Source: Oceanicella actignis (GTDB taxonomy: Bacteria > Pseudomonadota > Alphaproteobacteria > Rhodobacterales > Rhodobacteraceae). From it: a stretch of DNA of 64,000 nt. The notes below the pieces were generated by a model, which made no database searches, was not told where the DNA came from, and saw nothing but the letters and a program-made list of their open reading frames with translations. The DNA lies in the NCBI RefSeq assembly GCF_008124525.1, contig NZ_VNHJ01000002.1, positions 186,001 to 250,000 of the forward strand. The letters are read 5' to 3'. This document shows, in pieces, positions 27,910 to 36,579 of the stretch. A program made the position numbers and the translations under genes. Each line of letters begins with the position of its first letter. Within the stretch, counting starts at the first letter, position 1.

Positions 27910-28890
27910 TCACTGGCAGGTGTACTTGACGCCGTTGGCCGCGTCGATCTTGCGGATGACGGCCCAGAAGTCCTTGTAGTTCATGGGAATGAACTGCGAC
28001 TCGCCCGACTTCGAGAACTCTTCCTGCAGGGTCGTGCCCTCCCAGTCGAAGGTGAAGAAGGCCTCCTTGATCTTCTCCTGCAGCTCGGGCTTGAGGTTGT
28101 AGACCACGCCGAAGCCCGTGGTGGGGAAGGTCTCGGACTTGTAGATCGAGACGACCTGATCGGGCGTGATGACGCCGCGCCGGATCATGCGGTGCATGAC
28201 CGAGTTGGCGATGGCGGCGGCGTCGTAATCCTTGTTGGCCACGCCCAGGATCGAGTTGTCATGCTTGCCCGAGAAGACGGGCTCGAAATCGCGCTCGGGC
28301 AGCATGTCGAAATCGGCCTTGAGGATGGCCGAGGGCGCCTTGAAGCCCGAATTCGAGGTCGGCGAGGTGAAGGCCAGCTTGCGCCCGCGGATGTCCTCGA
28401 CCTTCTCGATGCCCGAGCCGGGATAGGTGATGATCTCCATCTCGTAGCCGAAGCTGCCGTCGTCGGAGGCCATGATCGTGAACGGACGGAAGCCCGCGCA
28501 GTTCACCGCCAGCGGGTTCGAGCCGGTGTTGAAGCCCGAGATGTGCAGCCGGCCCGAGCGCATGGCCTCGATCTGGGCGGCGTTGGACTGGACCGGGAAG
28601 AACACGACCTTCTTGCCGGTCACCTTCTCGAGATGCGCCAGGAAGTCCGACCATGCGGTCTTGTAGACGGCCGGATCCTCGACCGGCGTGTAGGCGAAGA
28701 TCAGCGTGTCGGGGTCGAGCCACTGCGACGGATCCTCGGGAATGTCGGCGACCAGGTCGCCGTCGCGGTCGCAGTAGCGCGCGTCGAGATCGCCTCGGGG
28801 GCAGTCCTCGGCGGCCGAGGCCGGGACGGCGAAGGCGGCGGCGCTCAGCAGCGCGGCCGCGCCGGCAAGGATGCGGGTGATCGAGGTCAT
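27910..28890 (-). CDS. phnD: Phosphate/phosphite/phosphonate-binding protein PhnD
   Basis: A 326-residue periplasmic protein. The signal peptide of about 27 residues ends ASAAED. Family features are LIFAYTPVEDPAVYKTAWSDFLAHLEKVTGKKV, RSGRLHISGFNTGSN and KLAFTSPTSNSGFKAP. A short Asp-rich insert after the signal (YCDRDGDLVADIPEDPSQW) with two cysteines is distinctive. It gives the transporter its specificity, which cannot be decided between phosphonate, phosphite and phosphate esters. GGGAGAG lies before the ATG. It is first in the operon and divergent from the Na/Pi gene. Confidence 0.9.
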   Translation of the reverse strand: MTSITRILAGAAALLSAAAFAVPASAAEDCPRGDLDARYCDRDGDLVADIPEDPSQWLDPDTLIFAYTPVEDPAVYKTAWSDFLAHLEKVTGKKVVFFPVQSNAAQIEAMRSGRLHISGFNTGSNPLAVNCAGFRPFTIMASDDGSFGYEMEIITYPGSGIEKVEDIRGRKLAFTSPTSNSGFKAPSAILKADFDMLPERDFEPVFSGKHDNSILGVANKDYDAAAIANSVMHRMIRRGVITPDQVVSIYKSETFPTTGFGVVYNLKPELQEKIKEAFFTFDWEGTTLQEEFSKSGESQFIPMNYKDFWAVIRKIDAANGVKYTCQ

Positions 28891-28983
28891 GCGTCTTCTC
28901 TCCCTGTTTGGCGCGGCCCTGGACCGCGCCGCTTCGATCCGGCGCGTTCTGCCCCCTGCGCGCGACGGCATGGCGAAACTTCG

Positions 28984-29001
28984 GTGACGATTCGACGACA
29001 G
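28984..29001. promoter_or_regulatory. Weak PhoB box between phnD and the Na/Pi cotransporter
   Basis: On the plus strand, TGAC at 28985 and GACAG at 28997 carry GAC cores 11 bp apart, the spacing of Pho boxes. About 11 of 18 positions match the consensus. It sits between two divergent phosphorus-uptake genes, which is what makes it worth noting. Sequence support alone is low. Confidence 0.3.
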
Positions 29002-29158
29002 GCGGGTCGCATGCAGGGGCGCGCTCTTCCTTTCGGTTTCGCTCGAAGCGTTGCGGTTTTTTGCGCGCCGCGCAAGGATGATTGTTGCGCGCGGCGCCGT
29101 TCGGTGCTGAATTGCCCGCTCGCCCGGCGCATCGGCGCCCGGCGGCATCTTTCACCCA

Positions 29159-30832
29159 TTGCGCAGGAGGTTCGGCATAGTCGGGTTCGCGCTTCATCTG
29201 GCCGGCGCGGTTGCGCTTCTTCTTTGGGCGGTGCGGATGATCCGCACCGGCGTCGAACGCGGATTCATGCCCCAGCTGCGCGCGGCGTTGCGCTCGGCGA
29301 ATGGCGGTTCGCTGCGCGCCGCCATCCTTGGCGTGCCCGCCGCGCTGGCGCTGCAAAGCTCGACCGCCGTCGCGATCCTGGCCGCCGGCTTCGTCTCGGC
29401 GGGCGCGCTGGCCGGGCGCGCGGGGCTGGCGATGACGCTGGGGGCGGACGTCGGCTCGGCGCTGACGGCGCGGCTCTATTCGCTGCCGGTGAGCGCGCTG
29501 ACCGCGCCGCTGCTGCTGGTTGGCGTCGCGCTGTTCATGAACGCGCGCAACAGGCCCATGAAGCAGGCCGGGCGGATGCTGATCGGGTTGGGGCTGGCGT
29601 TCGTCGCCCTCGCCATGATCCGCGAGGCGACGGCCCCGCTGCGCGACAGCCCGATCGTGAACGTGATCATCGGCTATCTGTCGTCGGACCTTGTCGGCGC
29701 GTTCGTGTTGGGGGCGCTGCTGGCCTGGGCGATGCATTCGAGCCTTGCGGCGGTTCTGACCTTCGTCGCCTTCGCTTCTCATGACATGCTGCCCGCGCAG
29801 GCGGCCGGGGCCATGACTTTGGGCGCCAATCTGGGCGGCGCCGCCATTCCAGCCGTGCTGACGCTGGCGGCGCCGAGTGCGGCGCGGCAGATCATTCTGG
29901 CGAACCTGCTGTTTCGCGGCGGCGGCGCGATGATCGCGCTGGCGGCGCTGGCGTTTCTGGAACATGAGCTTGCGCGGCTGGGGCCGAGCGCCGCCGAGCA
30001 GGTGCTGAACCTGCACCTGGCGTTCAACCTGGCGGTCGCGCTTCTGGCGCTGCCGCTTGCCGGCGGCGCGCTGCGGCTGGCGGCGATCATGGCGCCCGAT
30101 CGCGGAACGGCGCCGGGGCCGGCGCGCATCAGCAATCTGGACCCTTCGGTTCTCGACTCGCCCGATCTGGCGCTGGGCTGCGCGCGGCGCGAGCTCCTGC
30201 GCATGGGCGAAATGGTGCACGCCATGCTGGCGCCGGTGCTCGGGCTGTGCAGCAAGTGGGACGACGAGGTCGCCGGCTTCATCGCCGAGGCCGAGGATCA
30301 GGTCGATCGCATGCACTTCGACATCAAGCTCTATGTGGCGAAGCTGCAGCGCGAGCGGCTCACCGACGCCCAGTCGCGCCGCGCCATGGAGATCGCGGCC
30401 ATGGCCAACAGCTTCGAGGACGCCGCCGACCAGATCTCGACCCAGATGCTGGCCATCGCAAGGCGCCTCAACAACGAGGGGCGGCGGTTTTCGGACGCCG
30501 GTCTGAAGGACCTGACCGCGCTGCACGACCGGGTTCTGGGCAACGTGCAGCTGGCGCTGAACCTGTTGCTGAGCGGCGATGTGGAAAGCGCCCGGCACCT
30601 GATCGAGGAGAAGGACGCGATCCGGGAGATGGAGAAGGAGCTGCAGGCCCGCCATCTGGCGCGTCTGCGCGACAGTTCGGCCAGCGTCGAGACCAGCAAC
30701 CTGCATCAGGAGATGCTTCGCGCGCTCAAGCAGGTCCACAGCGCCGTGTGCATCGTCGCCTATTCCATCGTGGAGGATGCGGGCGAGCTGCTGCCCAGCC
30801 GCCTGGCCGGCGCGCGGGACGCCGGCGCCTGA
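29159..30832 (+). CDS. Na/Pi cotransporter family protein with PhoU-like C-terminal domain
   Basis: A protein of about 550 residues. The N-terminal half is membrane-embedded with two inverted Na/Pi repeats (QSSTAVAILAAGFVSAGAL and HSSLAAVLTFVAFA, each with the conserved Ser pair). The C-terminal 200 residues are an alpha-helical PhoU-like bundle (EAEDQVDRMHFDIKLY, MANSFEDAADQIS). It likely imports or exports phosphate with sodium. The start is doubtful: TTG at 29159 is the canonical choice, but AGGAGG at 29165-29170 lies inside it and points to ATA at 29177, six bases further on. Confidence 0.85.
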   Translation: MRRRFGIVGFALHLAGAVALLLWAVRMIRTGVERGFMPQLRAALRSANGGSLRAAILGVPAALALQSSTAVAILAAGFVSAGALAGRAGLAMTLGADVGSALTARLYSLPVSALTAPLLLVGVALFMNARNRPMKQAGRMLIGLGLAFVALAMIREATAPLRDSPIVNVIIGYLSSDLVGAFVLGALLAWAMHSSLAAVLTFVAFASHDMLPAQAAGAMTLGANLGGAAIPAVLTLAAPSAARQIILANLLFRGGGAMIALAALAFLEHELARLGPSAAEQVLNLHLAFNLAVALLALPLAGGALRLAAIMAPDRGTAPGPARISNLDPSVLDSPDLALGCARRELLRMGEMVHAMLAPVLGLCSKWDDEVAGFIAEAEDQVDRMHFDIKLYVAKLQRERLTDAQSRRAMEIAAMANSFEDAADQISTQMLAIARRLNNEGRRFSDAGLKDLTALHDRVLGNVQLALNLLLSGDVESARHLIEEKDAIREMEKELQARHLARLRDSSASVETSNLHQEMLRALKQVHSAVCIVAYSIVEDAGELLPSRLAGARDAGA

Positions 30833-30838
30833 CGCGGA

Positions 30839-31651
30839 TCAGGAGTTCAGGATGCTCTGAAACGAGCTTTGGCCGGCGGTGATGAGCGCGAGGGCCGGGT
30901 TGTAGGTCGTCGAGCCGTTTTCGATGCTTTGCTTGATGAAGAAGCGCTTGATGACGTTTTCCATGACCTCCGGGTCGGCGAGGCCGGATGGATCGTCGAT
31001 CTTCAGGATCTCCGAGCTCTTGCGCTCGAGCATCTCGACCTGCTTGTCCACGTCGATCGAGCCGAAGCTGTTGGGCAGGCCAAGGGCGGCGGTGACGACC
31101 TCGCGCAGCGGCGTGTTGCCGAGTATGGCGAACCATTTGGTCGAGGCGCTCTTGTCGCCGGACACGACGTCGCCGATCTCGCGTCGGAAGTTCATCGCCA
31201 GCCGCATGTCGTTGTCGACATCGCCCACGGCGGCCTCGAACTGGCGTTCCTGATACCGCGAAATGACCTTTTCAACGAAGGTCGACAGACTGGTGCGGGC
31301 GGCGAAGTCTCCGTATCCGAAATCCCGGGCCAGGTCGCGGTAGCGCGAGTCGACCAGCCGATTGGCGAAGCTTTCAGGATCGAGCGTGCCTTCTTCGAGG
31401 ACCTTGCGGATGAAGGCCTTCTTGTCGATGTCCTCGTCGAGGCCATATGCCCCGAGGGCCACCTTCAGAAGGCGGCGGTCGTTGACCAGGTCCTCGGCCG
31501 TTTTCGCTTCGGCGGCGTGAGCGCGGAAATACGCGATGTCGCGCTGAATCTGCGGGTCCGCGTTGAAGGCCTCGCGCTGGGCGGCCTCGGTGCGTTGGAG
31601 CAGGCGCCAACCGGCAAACCCGCTCAGGGGGATCGCCGGCTGGAAGGTCAT
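30839..31651 (-). CDS. DUF1217 flagellar-cluster protein
   Basis: A 270-residue soluble protein starting MTFQPAIPLSGFAGWRLLQRT. It carries the DUF1217 pattern of DxxYFRxxxxxxxTAEDLVNDRRLL, YRDLARDFGYGD, GDxxASTKWFAILGNTPLREVV and IKRFFxxQ. The family occurs in flagellar loci of Rhodobacterales and rhizobia; its role is not established. Its ATG overlaps the flbT stop (ATGA). The order fliC-flaF-flbT-DUF1217 is conserved in related bacteria, as I recall. It ends 6 bp from the convergent Na/Pi stop. Confidence 0.85.
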   Translation of the reverse strand: MTFQPAIPLSGFAGWRLLQRTEAAQREAFNADPQIQRDIAYFRAHAAEAKTAEDLVNDRRLLKVALGAYGLDEDIDKKAFIRKVLEEGTLDPESFANRLVDSRYRDLARDFGYGDFAARTSLSTFVEKVISRYQERQFEAAVGDVDNDMRLAMNFRREIGDVVSGDKSASTKWFAILGNTPLREVVTAALGLPNSFGSIDVDKQVEMLERKSSEILKIDDPSGLADPEVMENVIKRFFIKQSIENGSTTYNPALALITAGQSSFQSILNS

Positions 31652-32052
31652 TGCGCGGCCACCTCGAGCAGGCGCGCCTCGCGCGGGAGAAGGGCGCGGA
31701 GCGATTTGAGGGCCGGGTAGAAGCGTTGCTCGAGCACATGCCCGGTGGCTTCGTTCAGGCGCTTCTGGCTGTCCGGGTCGGTGAAGACCTGGCTGAGCTG
31801 TTCGATGCCCGTGAGCAGCTGCTTGCGGCCCAGGGCGGGGTCGGCCTCGCCGGCGAGGACGAGCTGGGCGATGTAGCACACCCGGCGGACGGGCGTGTTG
31901 GCCTGCTCGGGATGGATGGCGTCGCGCAGGCGCAGGACGTTGGCGTTGGGCGTCAGGATGTTGAGGCGCGAGCGGCGCAGGCCGTTCTCGATGACGACGC
32001 CGTTTATCATGACGCGTTCGTTGGGCGCGAGCTTCAGGATGAGGCCGGGCAT
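31648..32052 (-). CDS. flbT: Flagellin synthesis repressor FlbT
   Basis: A 134-residue protein matching FlbT: LILKLAPNERVMINGVVIENG at the start, then RLRDAIHPEQANTPVRRVCYIAQLVLAG. In Caulobacter, FlbT binds the 5' leader of flagellin mRNA and lowers its stability or translation until the hook is complete. It is coupled to flaF by TGATG and to the DUF1217 gene by ATGA, and lies downstream of the flagellin gene, so regulator and target are co-oriented. Confidence 0.94.
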   Translation of the reverse strand: MPGLILKLAPNERVMINGVVIENGLRRSRLNILTPNANVLRLRDAIHPEQANTPVRRVCYIAQLVLAGEADPALGRKQLLTGIEQLSQVFTDPDSQKRLNEATGHVLEQRFYPALKSLRALLPREARLLEVAAQ

Positions 32053-32429
32053 CAGGCGTCTCCGGTGCAGCCGCGCAGACCACGCATGACGGCGGTGTTG
32101 ATGTCCACCAGAACCGCGGGGTCGGCGTCGCCGGCGAGAACGCGGAGCGTGTGCTGGCGCGTGAACTCGGCGAGATTGAAGATGCGGGCGCGCAGATCGA
32201 CCGGCAGGGGGTTGGAGTCGAGAAGCACATCCGCGGCGAGGGCCGCCCACAGGCGGTTGTTGTCGTAAAGGGCCCTTGCGAGGTCGGGGAAGGCCTCCTT
32301 GCCGCGTTCGGCGGCGTCGGAGATGCGGCTGGTGACCTGGGCGAACACGCGATACTCGTCCTGGCGCGGCGTGCGCAGACCGGTTTGCGCGTTCCCGTAG
32401 GCCGTATGCGCGTAGGCGGCGTTCTGCAT
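32052..32429 (-). CDS. flaF: Flagellar biosynthesis regulator FlaF
   Basis: A 125-residue protein: AYGNAQTGLRTPRQDEYRVFAQVTSRI, followed by NNRLWAALAADVLLDSNPLP and the conserved NLAEFTRQHT. FlaF promotes flagellin translation or secretion and acts opposite to FlbT. It lies between fliC and flbT, separated from fliC by a strong hairpin, so expression by read-through or from its own promoter is possible. Confidence 0.94.
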   Translation of the reverse strand: MQNAAYAHTAYGNAQTGLRTPRQDEYRVFAQVTSRISDAAERGKEAFPDLARALYDNNRLWAALAADVLLDSNPLPVDLRARIFNLAEFTRQHTLRVLAGDADPAVLVDINTAVMRGLRGCTGDA

Positions 32430-32510
32430 GGCTTGTTCCTGGGATGGCGCTGTCGGGTGGCGGCGGGACCGCGCCGCGCCTTTCGAGCGCTGGGCGGCGG
32501 CCGGTCAGGT

Positions 32511-32537
32511 CCGGGGCCGGCCGGCGGCCGGCCCCGG
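32511..32537 (-). terminator. Long GC hairpin after the flagellin gene
   Basis: Perfect 13-bp arms, CCGGGGCCGGCCG and CGGCCGGCCCCGG, around a single base, begin 8 bp past the fliC stop on the minus strand. There is no T-run. It probably terminates or caps the abundant flagellin mRNA and limits read-through into flaF. Confidence 0.65.
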
Positions 32538-32545
32538 CCGAGGCG

Positions 32546-33763
32546 TCAGCGGAACAGCGACAGGACGTTCTGCGGCGCCTGGTTGGCGATCGACAGAGCC
32601 TGGGTGCCCAGCTGCTGCTGCACCTGCAGGGCCTGGAGGCGTGCCGAGGCCTCTTCCAGATCGGCGTCGACCAGCGAGCCGATGCCCGAGGTGAGCGAGT
32701 CGGTCAGCTTGGACACGAAGTCGGCCTGGATCTCGATGCGCTTCTGGACCGAGCCGAAGGCGGCCGCGGCGTCGATGGCCGTGTCGAGCAGCCCTTCGAT
32801 GCTGCCAAGCGCGGAGGCGGCGCCGGCCGCGGTGCTGACGTCGATGCCCTGGAGGGCGCCCAAGCCGCCGGCGCCGGCATTCGTGAACTGGCCGCTCACC
32901 GCCAGATCGACGGCGCCGTTGTTGGTGAAGTCGAGCACGCCCGGGCTGGAGCTGTCATAGTCGACCACCAGACCCGAGATGTCCAGGGCGTCGATGGCGT
33001 TCTTCAGGCCCACCGCCACGATGTCCGCCGGCGTGGTGGCGGCCGCGTCTTCGGCGGTCACGGTATAGGTCACCGTCTGTTCGCCGATGGTGATCGAGAT
33101 GCTGTCGCCGGCCGCCCAGGCGGTGCTGCCGTCCTGGATCGTGATCGAGTCGTTGCCGCCGCCATTGTCGAGCGACATGACGAAGGTGTCGCCATCGCCG
33201 GAAACCGTCGCGGAGCCGCCGCCGGCCGCGAAGACGTCGTTGGCGCTGTAGTTCCCGATCGACAGGTCCTGCGCGGTCACGGTGATCTGGCTGGCGGTCA
33301 CGTTGCCGGACGAGTCGCGGTCGAGCGAGGCGAGAACGGTCGCGCTGGAGACCGAGCCGTCAACCAGGTTCAGGCCGTTGAACTGGGCGGCGCTGACCAC
33401 CGAGGAGATCTGGTCGCGCAGGGCGACGATGTCGGTCTGAAGCTTGGCGCGGTCGACGTTGTCTTCCTGCGCCGCGACGATCTTGCCCTTCATCTCGGTC
33501 AGAAGGTCGGTGACGGTTTCGGCCGCCTGGCGGGCCACCGAGACGGTGGAGGAGCCGAGCGCCAGCGATTCGGAGATGCCCTTGAAGCCCTTGACGTCGG
33601 ACTGCATGACCGAGGCGATGGCCCAGACGGCGGCGTTGTCCTTGGCGTTGCCGACCTTCTTGCCGGTCGAGATCTGGCTCTGGACCTGGTCGAGGCCCTT
33701 GTTGATGCCCTTGAGGGTCTGGAGCGCGACCATCGCGCTGTTGTTGGTCAGGATGCTGCTCAT
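32546..33763 (-). CDS. fliC: Flagellin
   Basis: A 405-residue filament subunit. The conserved N-terminal D0/D1 region covers residues 1 to about 140 (MSSILTNNSAMVALQTLKGI, QSQISTGKKVGNAKDNAAVW) and the C-terminal D0/D1 about 320-405 (EGLLDTAIDAAAAFGSVQKRI, ending QAPQNVLSLFR). The variable surface domain between them is Asp/Ser/Thr/Gly-rich and larger than in the shortest alphaproteobacterial flagellins. It is exported unfolded by the flagellar type III system. It is followed by flaF and flbT, its likely regulators. Only one flagellin gene is present in this window. Confidence 0.96.
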   Translation of the reverse strand: MSSILTNNSAMVALQTLKGINKGLDQVQSQISTGKKVGNAKDNAAVWAIASVMQSDVKGFKGISESLALGSSTVSVARQAAETVTDLLTEMKGKIVAAQEDNVDRAKLQTDIVALRDQISSVVSAAQFNGLNLVDGSVSSATVLASLDRDSSGNVTASQITVTAQDLSIGNYSANDVFAAGGGSATVSGDGDTFVMSLDNGGGNDSITIQDGSTAWAAGDSISITIGEQTVTYTVTAEDAAATTPADIVAVGLKNAIDALDISGLVVDYDSSSPGVLDFTNNGAVDLAVSGQFTNAGAGGLGALQGIDVSTAAGAASALGSIEGLLDTAIDAAAAFGSVQKRIEIQADFVSKLTDSLTSGIGSLVDADLEEASARLQALQVQQQLGTQALSIANQAPQNVLSLFR

Positions 33764-33938
33764 GCTCTGTCTTCCCTTGGCGGGCGACGCTTTAGCGCCG
33801 CGGATTGTCGATGGCCGGGATTTGCCGGCCGCTTCCGCGCCTTCTTGACGTTTGCGGCGCCGGGTGTGGCCGTTCGCCGCGAGGGCCCCTTCTGGGCTGC
33901 TGAGACGAGCATCGGGGGAAAATCATAAGAGACGGTTA

Positions 33939-33962
33939 CCCGCCGCGGAAAAATGCGGCGGG
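33939..33962 (-). other. Stem-loop upstream of fliC
   Basis: Arms CCCGCCGC and GCGGCGGG with an 8-base A/T-rich loop, in the 236-bp region between fliC and the enoyl-CoA hydratase gene. It lies about 175 bp before the fliC ATG, within an A+T-rich stretch. It could be the terminator of the upstream gene or part of the flagellin promoter/leader. I found no sigma-28 promoter with correct spacing. Confidence 0.35.
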
Positions 33963-33999
33963 TGCATCGAATTGAAAAGATTAACTTTTTTGCAAGGGC

Positions 34000-34743
34000 T
34001 CAGCGCCCCTTGAAGACCGGCGCGCGCTTGTCGCGCATCGCCGCCAACCCCTCGCGCAGGTCCTCGGAGGCCCAGCAGCGCGCCACGCGGCGGGCGGCGG
34101 CCTGGGCGTCGAGCGCGCCGCGCGACAGCTCGCCCAGCGTGCGCTTCATGCCCTGCACCGCCAGGGGCGCCAGGTCGGCCAGGCGGCGGGCGCGGGCCAT
34201 GGCGGCGGCGGGCAGGTCCTCGGGGGCGGTCAGGTCGTCAAGGAAGCCGATTCGGAGAAGGTCCTCGTCCGTGAACTCGTCGGCGGCCAGGAACATGCGG
34301 CGCGCGGCCTGAAGCCCGATCACGCGCATGGCGCGGGCCAGCCCGGCCGGTTCGTAGTGAACGCCGAGGCGCGCGGGGGGGACGAAGCAGCGCATCCCGC
34401 GCACGCCGATTCGAAAGTCGCAGGACAGCGCGATTTCGGCCCCGCCGCCATAGACCCCGCCGTTCAGCGCCGCGACGGTGGGGAAGGGCAGCGATTCGAT
34501 CGCGTCGCACAGGGCGGTCAGGGGGTTTTCGCTCCAGGCCTCGCCGCCCACGTCGCCCAGCGAGACGCCGGCGCAGAAGCTGCGGCCCTTGCCGGTCAGG
34601 ATCATGGCGCGCGGATTGGCGGCGGCGGCCTGGTCGAGGGCGCGGCGCAGGGCGGCGATGTCGTCCAGCTCGAGCGCGTTGTGGCGCTCGGGGCGGTCGA
34701 GGGTCAGGGTGGCGACGTCGTTTTCGGCGTGGAAGCGGATCAT
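34000..34743 (-). CDS. Enoyl-CoA hydratase/isomerase family protein
   Basis: A 247-residue crotonase-fold protein. The first oxyanion segment is GKGRSFCAGVSLGDVG and the second NGGVYGGGAEIALSCDFRIG. RPERHNALELDDIAALRRAL is the usual opening. In the catalytic region an acid residue is expected near PPARLGVHYEPAGLAR. The Glu pair of true short-chain hydratases is not clearly present, so an isomerase or another crotonase activity is possible. The start MIRF at 34743 has GAGG upstream. A longer start at 34770 would overlap xthA and is less likely. Confidence 0.83.
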   Translation of the reverse strand: MIRFHAENDVATLTLDRPERHNALELDDIAALRRALDQAAAANPRAMILTGKGRSFCAGVSLGDVGGEAWSENPLTALCDAIESLPFPTVAALNGGVYGGGAEIALSCDFRIGVRGMRCFVPPARLGVHYEPAGLARAMRVIGLQAARRMFLAADEFTDEDLLRIGFLDDLTAPEDLPAAAMARARRLADLAPLAVQGMKRTLGELSRGALDAQAAARRVARCWASEDLREGLAAMRDKRAPVFKGR

Positions 34744-34750
34744 GGGGGCC

Positions 34751-35536
34751 TCAGATGTCGAATTCGGCAAGGACGGGGGCGTGGTCCGAGGGGCGCTCCC
34801 ACCCGCGGGCCTCGCGCAGGATGCGGGCGGCGCGGGCGCGGGTTTCGGGGCCGCCGCGCGCCCAGATGTGGTCGAGCCGGCGCCCGCGGTCCGAGGCGGA
34901 CCAGTCGCGCGCGCGGTAGGACCACCACGAGTAGAGCTTGCCCTGGGGGATGAGCTCGCGCACCACGTCGCGCCAGCCGCCGGCGCGCATGACGGCGGTC
35001 AGCTTCTCGACCTCGACGGGGGTGTGCGAGACCACGTTCAGAAGCTGGCGATGAGACCAGACGTCGTCCTCGCGCGGGGCGATGTTCAGATCGCCGGTCA
35101 GGATCTGCGGGCCCTCGGCGGCGGCGAAATGGGCGGCCATCTCGTCAAGGAAGGCCAGCTTGTGGGCGAATTTGGGGTTGGCGACGGGGTCGGGCTCGTC
35201 GCCGCCGGCGGGGATGTAGAAGTTGTGCAGCAGCGTGCCGTCGGGCAGGCGGGCGGCGACGTGGCGCGAATCGCCCCTGGCGCACCAGTCCTCGTGCCCC
35301 GCGTCGGCGAGCGGGATGCGCGAGAGGATGGCGACGCCGTTGTAGCCCTTCTCGCCGCGGGCGACCACGTGCCGCCAGCCCAGCTCGGCGAAGCCGGCGA
35401 GGGGGATCTTGTCGAGGGGGGATTTGATCTCCTGCAGGCAAAGGATGTCGGGGGCGTGTTCGCGCAACAGGCGCAGGACAAGCCCTTCGCGCAGGCGGAT
35501 CGAGTTGATGTTCCAGGTGCATACGGTGAGGGGCAT
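34751..35536 (-). CDS. xthA: Exodeoxyribonuclease III
   Basis: A 261-residue endonuclease/exonuclease/phosphatase fold. Catalytic motifs are TWNINSIR (Asn), CLQEIKS (Glu metal ligand), GDLNIAP (Asp/Asn) and SDHAPV (Asp-His) near the C-terminus, with RLDHIWA before it. It acts in base-excision repair as an AP endonuclease and 3' exonuclease. Length and the LQExK start match XthA rather than ExoA-like outliers. It ends 7 bp before the enoyl-CoA hydratase start, so the two may be co-transcribed although unrelated. Confidence 0.94.
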   Translation of the reverse strand: MPLTVCTWNINSIRLREGLVLRLLREHAPDILCLQEIKSPLDKIPLAGFAELGWRHVVARGEKGYNGVAILSRIPLADAGHEDWCARGDSRHVAARLPDGTLLHNFYIPAGGDEPDPVANPKFAHKLAFLDEMAAHFAAAEGPQILTGDLNIAPREDDVWSHRQLLNVVSHTPVEVEKLTAVMRAGGWRDVVRELIPQGKLYSWWSYRARDWSASDRGRRLDHIWARGGPETRARAARILREARGWERPSDHAPVLAEFDI

Positions 35537-35610
35537 CGGGGTCTCCGGAGAAGCGACCCCGCCCTTGTAGCGCGCCGTGGCGACGGCGCACACCCCGTCC
35601 GCGGCGCTGA

Positions 35611-35641
35611 GGCGCCCGGCGGGAGGGGGCCGCCGGGCGCC
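35611..35641 (-). terminator. GC hairpin between the response regulator and xthA
   Basis: Perfect 12-bp arms, GGCGCCCGGCGG and CCGCCGGGCGCC, with a 7-base loop, about 118 bp after the regulator stop on the minus strand. No T-run. The 222-bp gap 35,537-35,758 contains no gene; this hairpin and the xthA promoter are all it seems to hold. Confidence 0.5.
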
Positions 35642-35758
35642 GCCTTGGAGAAGGATCCGGCCGGGCGAGGGGGACCCGGCCTGCGCCGCCGTCGCGCGGC
35701 GTCGCTCCTCCTTGGGCGCAATACATCTAGGCGCCCGCGCGCGCGGGGCAAGGGGCGG

Positions 35759-36445
35759 CTACTGCACCAGGCGGTATCCTCCCGATTCCGTGACCAGGAG
35801 GCGCGCCTCCGAGGGGTTGGGCTCGATCTTCTGGCGCAGGCGGTAGATGTGCGTCTCGAGCGTGTGGGTGGTGACGCCCGCGTTGTAGCCCCAGACCTCG
35901 TGCAGCAGCACGTCGCGCGGCACCACGGCGTCGCCGGCGCGGTAGAGGAACTTGAGTATGCTGGCTTCCTTTTCGGTCAGCCGGATCTTGCGGTCGTTCT
36001 CGTCCACCAGCATCTTCGCCGCCGGCTTGAACACATAGGGGCCGATCGCGAAGACCGCGTCCTCGGACTGCTCGTGCTGGCGCAGCTGGGCGCGGATGCG
36101 CGCCAGCAGGACCGGAAAGCGGAACGGCTTGGCGACGTAGTCGTTCGCGCCGCTGTCCAGGCCGAGGATGGCGTCGGCGTCGGTGGCGTGTCCGGTCAGC
36201 ATGATGATGGGCGACTTGACGCCCTGCTTGCGCATCAGGCGGCAGACCTCGCGCCCGTCCATGTCGGGCAGGCCCACGTCCAGGATCACCAGGTCGTGGA
36301 TCTGCTCGCGCGCGCGCGTGAGGCCGGCGGCGCCGGTCTCGGCCTCGAACACGTCGAAATCCTCGGTCAGCACCAGCTGGTCGGCCAGCGCCTCGCGCAG
36401 GTCGGCGTCGTCGTCCACCAGCAGGATCTTCTTGAGCGCGGCCAT
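35759..36445 (-). CDS. OmpR-family response regulator (CenR-like)
   Basis: A 228-residue regulator. The receiver domain (residues 1 to about 120) has the acidic pair DDD at 11-13, phosphoacceptor Asp56 in ILDVGLPDMDG, and Lys in KPFRFP. The winged-helix DNA-binding domain has LTEKEASILKFLYRAG, VWGYNAGVTTHTLETHIYRLRQKIE and the end LLVTESGGYRLVQ. The opening KKILLVDDDADLREALADQL resembles CenR, an essential envelope regulator of alphaproteobacteria, but this is recalled, not searched. No histidine kinase is adjacent. GGAGGAG precedes the ATG. Confidence 0.88.
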   Translation of the reverse strand: MAALKKILLVDDDADLREALADQLVLTEDFDVFEAETGAAGLTRAREQIHDLVILDVGLPDMDGREVCRLMRKQGVKSPIIMLTGHATDADAILGLDSGANDYVAKPFRFPVLLARIRAQLRQHEQSEDAVFAIGPYVFKPAAKMLVDENDRKIRLTEKEASILKFLYRAGDAVVPRDVLLHEVWGYNAGVTTHTLETHIYRLRQKIEPNPSEARLLVTESGGYRLVQ

Positions 36446-36579
36446 GCTCTCTCCTCCGTCCGTCGTCATGCGGCCCCGGGCGGGGCCTTGCGATGCCACC
36501 CCTTCGATGTGGCGCAGCCGCGCGCGGCGCGCAAACCCCGGCGCTGCGCCTTCACGCAAGCGTCAGCGGCGGCGGGCGA

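Noticed and set aside
33764-33999. Sigma-28 promoter upstream of fliC
   Set aside because: TAAC and CCGAT occur on the minus strand, but the spacing is several bases too long for the TAAA-N15-GCCGATAA consensus.
34744-34770. Upstream ATG start for the enoyl-CoA hydratase
   Set aside because: It would overlap the end of xthA and has no ribosome site, while ATG at 34743 has GAGG at good spacing.
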